From CAYUKK01 sp964445305 (GTDB taxonomy: Bacteria > Acidobacteriota > Aminicenantia > Aminicenantales > UBA8522), in contig CAYUKK010000170.1 in assembly GCA_964445305.1 (NCBI GenBank), forward strand, positions 1-7,946: a DNA stretch of 7,946 nucleotides. The letters are read 5' to 3'. A program made the translations under genes and the position numbers. Shown piece by piece: positions 7,125-7,946 of the stretch (within the stretch, counting starts at the first letter, position 1; every line of letters begins with the position of its first letter). The notes under the pieces were generated by a model. That model worked only from the letters and a program-made list of their open reading frames with translations. It had not been told where the DNA came from and did not search any database.

Positions 7125-7163
7125 AAAAAAGCCACCCCCTAAGGGATGAGTTCGGTGGGGCCT
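7125..7163 (-). terminator. probable rho-independent terminator of the small basic protein gene
   Basis: On the minus strand CCACC (complement of 7154-7158) pairs with GGTGG (complement of 7133-7137), and an outer AAG can pair with CTT across a small GCC bulge. A run of six T (7125-7130) follows directly. The 5' arm lies within the last codons of the small gene and the hairpin spans its stop codon, a compact arrangement. The stem is short and imperfect. Confidence 0.5.
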
Positions 7164-7279
7164 TCCGGGAGTTTCTTCCGCCTGGCTAATCTTTTCAGCC
7201 TTTTCTCCTCCTGCTTTTTCAGACGGCGGAGCTCTTTGCTTCTTTTTTCGCTTTTATAGGCCCGGCTGCTCTTCGGCAA
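7139..7279 (-). CDS. small, highly basic 46-residue protein of unknown function
   Basis: The product starts MPKSSRAYKSEKRSKEL and is dominated by Lys, Arg and Glu, with a predicted single charged helix around RRLKKQEEKRLKRLARRKK and a short LPEGPTELIP tail. It has no hydrophobic core, signal peptide or Cys. The start is TTG at 7279, chosen because GGAGGAGG lies exactly seven bases upstream and the AxxSEKRxKELxRxKKQEEKR style resembles short conserved basic proteins I have seen annotated as hypothetical in Deltaproteobacteria-like genomes (from memory, not checked). The frame stays open upstream to 7426, but that extension would run through the promoter and ribosome binding site and reads like non-coding sequence. 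Its own promoter and terminator make it a single-gene unit. A role in nucleic-acid or ribosome binding is only a guess from charge. Confidence 0.75.
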   Translation of the reverse strand: MPKSSRAYKSEKRSKELRRLKKQEEKRLKRLARRKKLPEGPTELIP

Positions 7280-7286
7280 CGTTATT

Positions 7287-7294
7287 CCTCCTCC
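7287..7294 (-). promoter_or_regulatory. Shine-Dalgarno deciding the TTG start of the small basic protein
   Basis: The minus strand has GGAGGAGG, a 7-base spacer and then TTG. It is one of the strongest ribosome binding sites in the window, and it fixes the start of a gene that would otherwise be extended or overlooked. Confidence 0.8.
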
Positions 7295-7306
7295 AATTTT
7301 TTTCCT

Positions 7307-7315
7307 ATCATAGCA
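7307..7315 (-). promoter_or_regulatory. extended -10 promoter for the small basic protein gene
   Basis: The minus strand reads TGCTATGAT: a TG-n extension joined to a 5/6 match to TATAAT. The -35 region is poor (CTGTCC at 18-base spacing). Transcription would begin near 7300, giving a leader of about 20 bases that just includes the ribosome binding site. Confidence 0.5.
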
Positions 7316-7513
7316 CAAGGTCAAACAAAAGGACAGGGGCTGTAGGTGGTCTTTTCGGGTTTCGTGAATCTTCATGGGATTAACATGATGGGAAGCGTTC
7401 ACTATTTCCTGCCTCATCTCAACCAAGCCGCCGTTCTCTCATCAACAGATATTGGCTTCGCTCCATTTTGGATATGAGCATGACTCTACCCTCGTTATCA
7501 TTTCCCGCACCAA

Positions 7514-7946
7514 TCAGGAAATGTCGCGCTTGGCCGAGGCTGCTTTTGACATCTTGTCCTGGTACATCCGTTCATCCGCCTCCCGCAGAACCCTCGTCAG
7601 CGGCATGGTCCTCAAAGCCGTAGCCGTGCCGATGGAAAGTCGGAGGGGACGGTCTCGATAGCTCTGGTTGTGTTCCTCGAGCCGGCTTTTTAGCCGGTTG
7701 ACGATGTTCTGAGCGACTCCCGAATCGACGCCGGGCAGGATGACCGCAAATTCGTCTCCGCCGATCCGAGCCACGATGTCTTCAGGCCGGAAGGTGATGC
7801 GCAAGACTTCCGCCGTCCGAAGGAGGAGCTTATCGCCCTCGGCATGACCGTAGGTGTCGTTCGTTTTTTTGAGCTCGTCGACATCGACCATCAAGATGGT
7901 TACAGGGTAGTGCCGGCTTTTCTCGATCCGAGCCATCTCTTCCTCA
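7514..7946 (-). CDS. GGDEF-domain diguanylate cyclase (C-terminal part; gene runs off the window)
   Basis: Makes the second messenger cyclic di-GMP from two GTP. The frame continues past the window edge (Glu codons precede the first ATG at 7936), so any N-terminal sensor domain is not visible and that ATG is not the start. Numbering from that Met, the metal- and substrate-binding elements are present: LMVDVDELKKTNDTYGH (15-31; D18, N26), GD at 34-35, and the signature GGDEF at 59-63. The inhibitory I-site RPED (R50xxD53) stands five residues before the signature, so product feedback inhibition is expected. LRLSIGTA (98-105) and ADERMYQDK (120-128) complete the fold. The short C-terminus ends soon after the domain, with no EAL or other domain. 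No convincing terminator was seen downstream; a small basic protein gene with its own promoter follows 234 bases later. Confidence 0.95.
   Translation of the reverse strand, partial: EEEMARIEKSRHYPVTILMVDVDELKKTNDTYGHAEGDKLLLRTAEVLRITFRPEDIVARIGGDEFAVILPGVDSGVAQNIVNRLKSRLEEHNQSYRDRPLRLSIGTATALRTMPLTRVLREADERMYQDKMSKAASAKRDIS

Larger units (their letters stand above)
6844..7138. other. 295-base intergenic region with a C-free purine-rich tract
   Basis: No credible gene is seen here on either strand. The left part holds the ribosome binding site and candidate promoter of the Asp-box protein gene. From 7035 to 7105 the + strand has 71 consecutive bases without a C, mostly G and A, including G-runs at 7053-7057, 7059-7061 and 7084-7088. 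The right edge carries the terminator of the small basic protein gene. Confidence 0.6.

Noticed and set aside
7280..7426. N-terminal extension of the small basic protein to an ATG at 7426
   Set aside because: It would pass through the extended -10 and the GGAGGAGG site, and its composition differs sharply from the Lys/Arg-rich core.
7499..7523. 7-bp hairpin (CATTTCC/GGAAATG) over the GGDEF stop codon
   Set aside because: AT-rich stem with an 11-base loop and no T-run after it on the minus strand; not convincing as a terminator.

Overview
The window (7,946 bases, moderate GC) looks like ordinary chromosomal DNA from a Gram-negative-type bacterium. The gene mix is a long exported Asp-box repeat protein, a Tat-signal aldo/keto reductase with iron-sulfur clusters, a sulfotransferase-like protein of the SGLxRSGTS / DNPxGYxE kind, and a GGDEF protein. 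This would fit Acidobacteriota or Candidatus Aminicenantes, but that placement is an impression from gene content, not a measurement. No phage, transposon, CRISPR or rRNA/tRNA signature was found.

Layout, left to right. Bases 1-549 (+) hold the 3' part of a CoA-pyrophosphatase-type Nudix hydrolase; its start lies outside the window. It converges on a minus-strand block, with a small GC-rich hairpin between the two stop codons. The minus-strand block, in transcription order, is: a 1,095-residue secreted protein with eleven Asp-box repeats (6843 to 3556), a small sulfotransferase-like protein (start 3425 or 3461, stop 2841), a Tat-signal aldo/keto reductase with two C-terminal cysteine clusters (2798 to 1485), and a SAM-dependent methyltransferase with an N-terminal hydrophobic segment (1282 to 587). 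Gaps are about 95-130, 42 and 202 bases, so the sulfotransferase and reductase are the pair most likely to share a transcript. A REP-like double hairpin lies between the first two genes.

Upstream of the block is a roughly 295-base spacer with a 71-base stretch lacking C on the + strand. Next comes a 46-residue, very basic protein (7279 to 7139) with its own extended -10 promoter, a strong Shine-Dalgarno, a TTG start and a probable terminator. The window ends inside a GGDEF diguanylate cyclase (minus strand, C-terminal part only).

The genes do not form a recognisable known pathway. The most interesting theme is location. Three consecutive minus-strand products carry export-type or membrane N-termini, and two of them (reductase and methyltransferase) belong to families that use cofactors normally found in the cytoplasm (NADPH, SAM). 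I see no clear new defence or mobile system.
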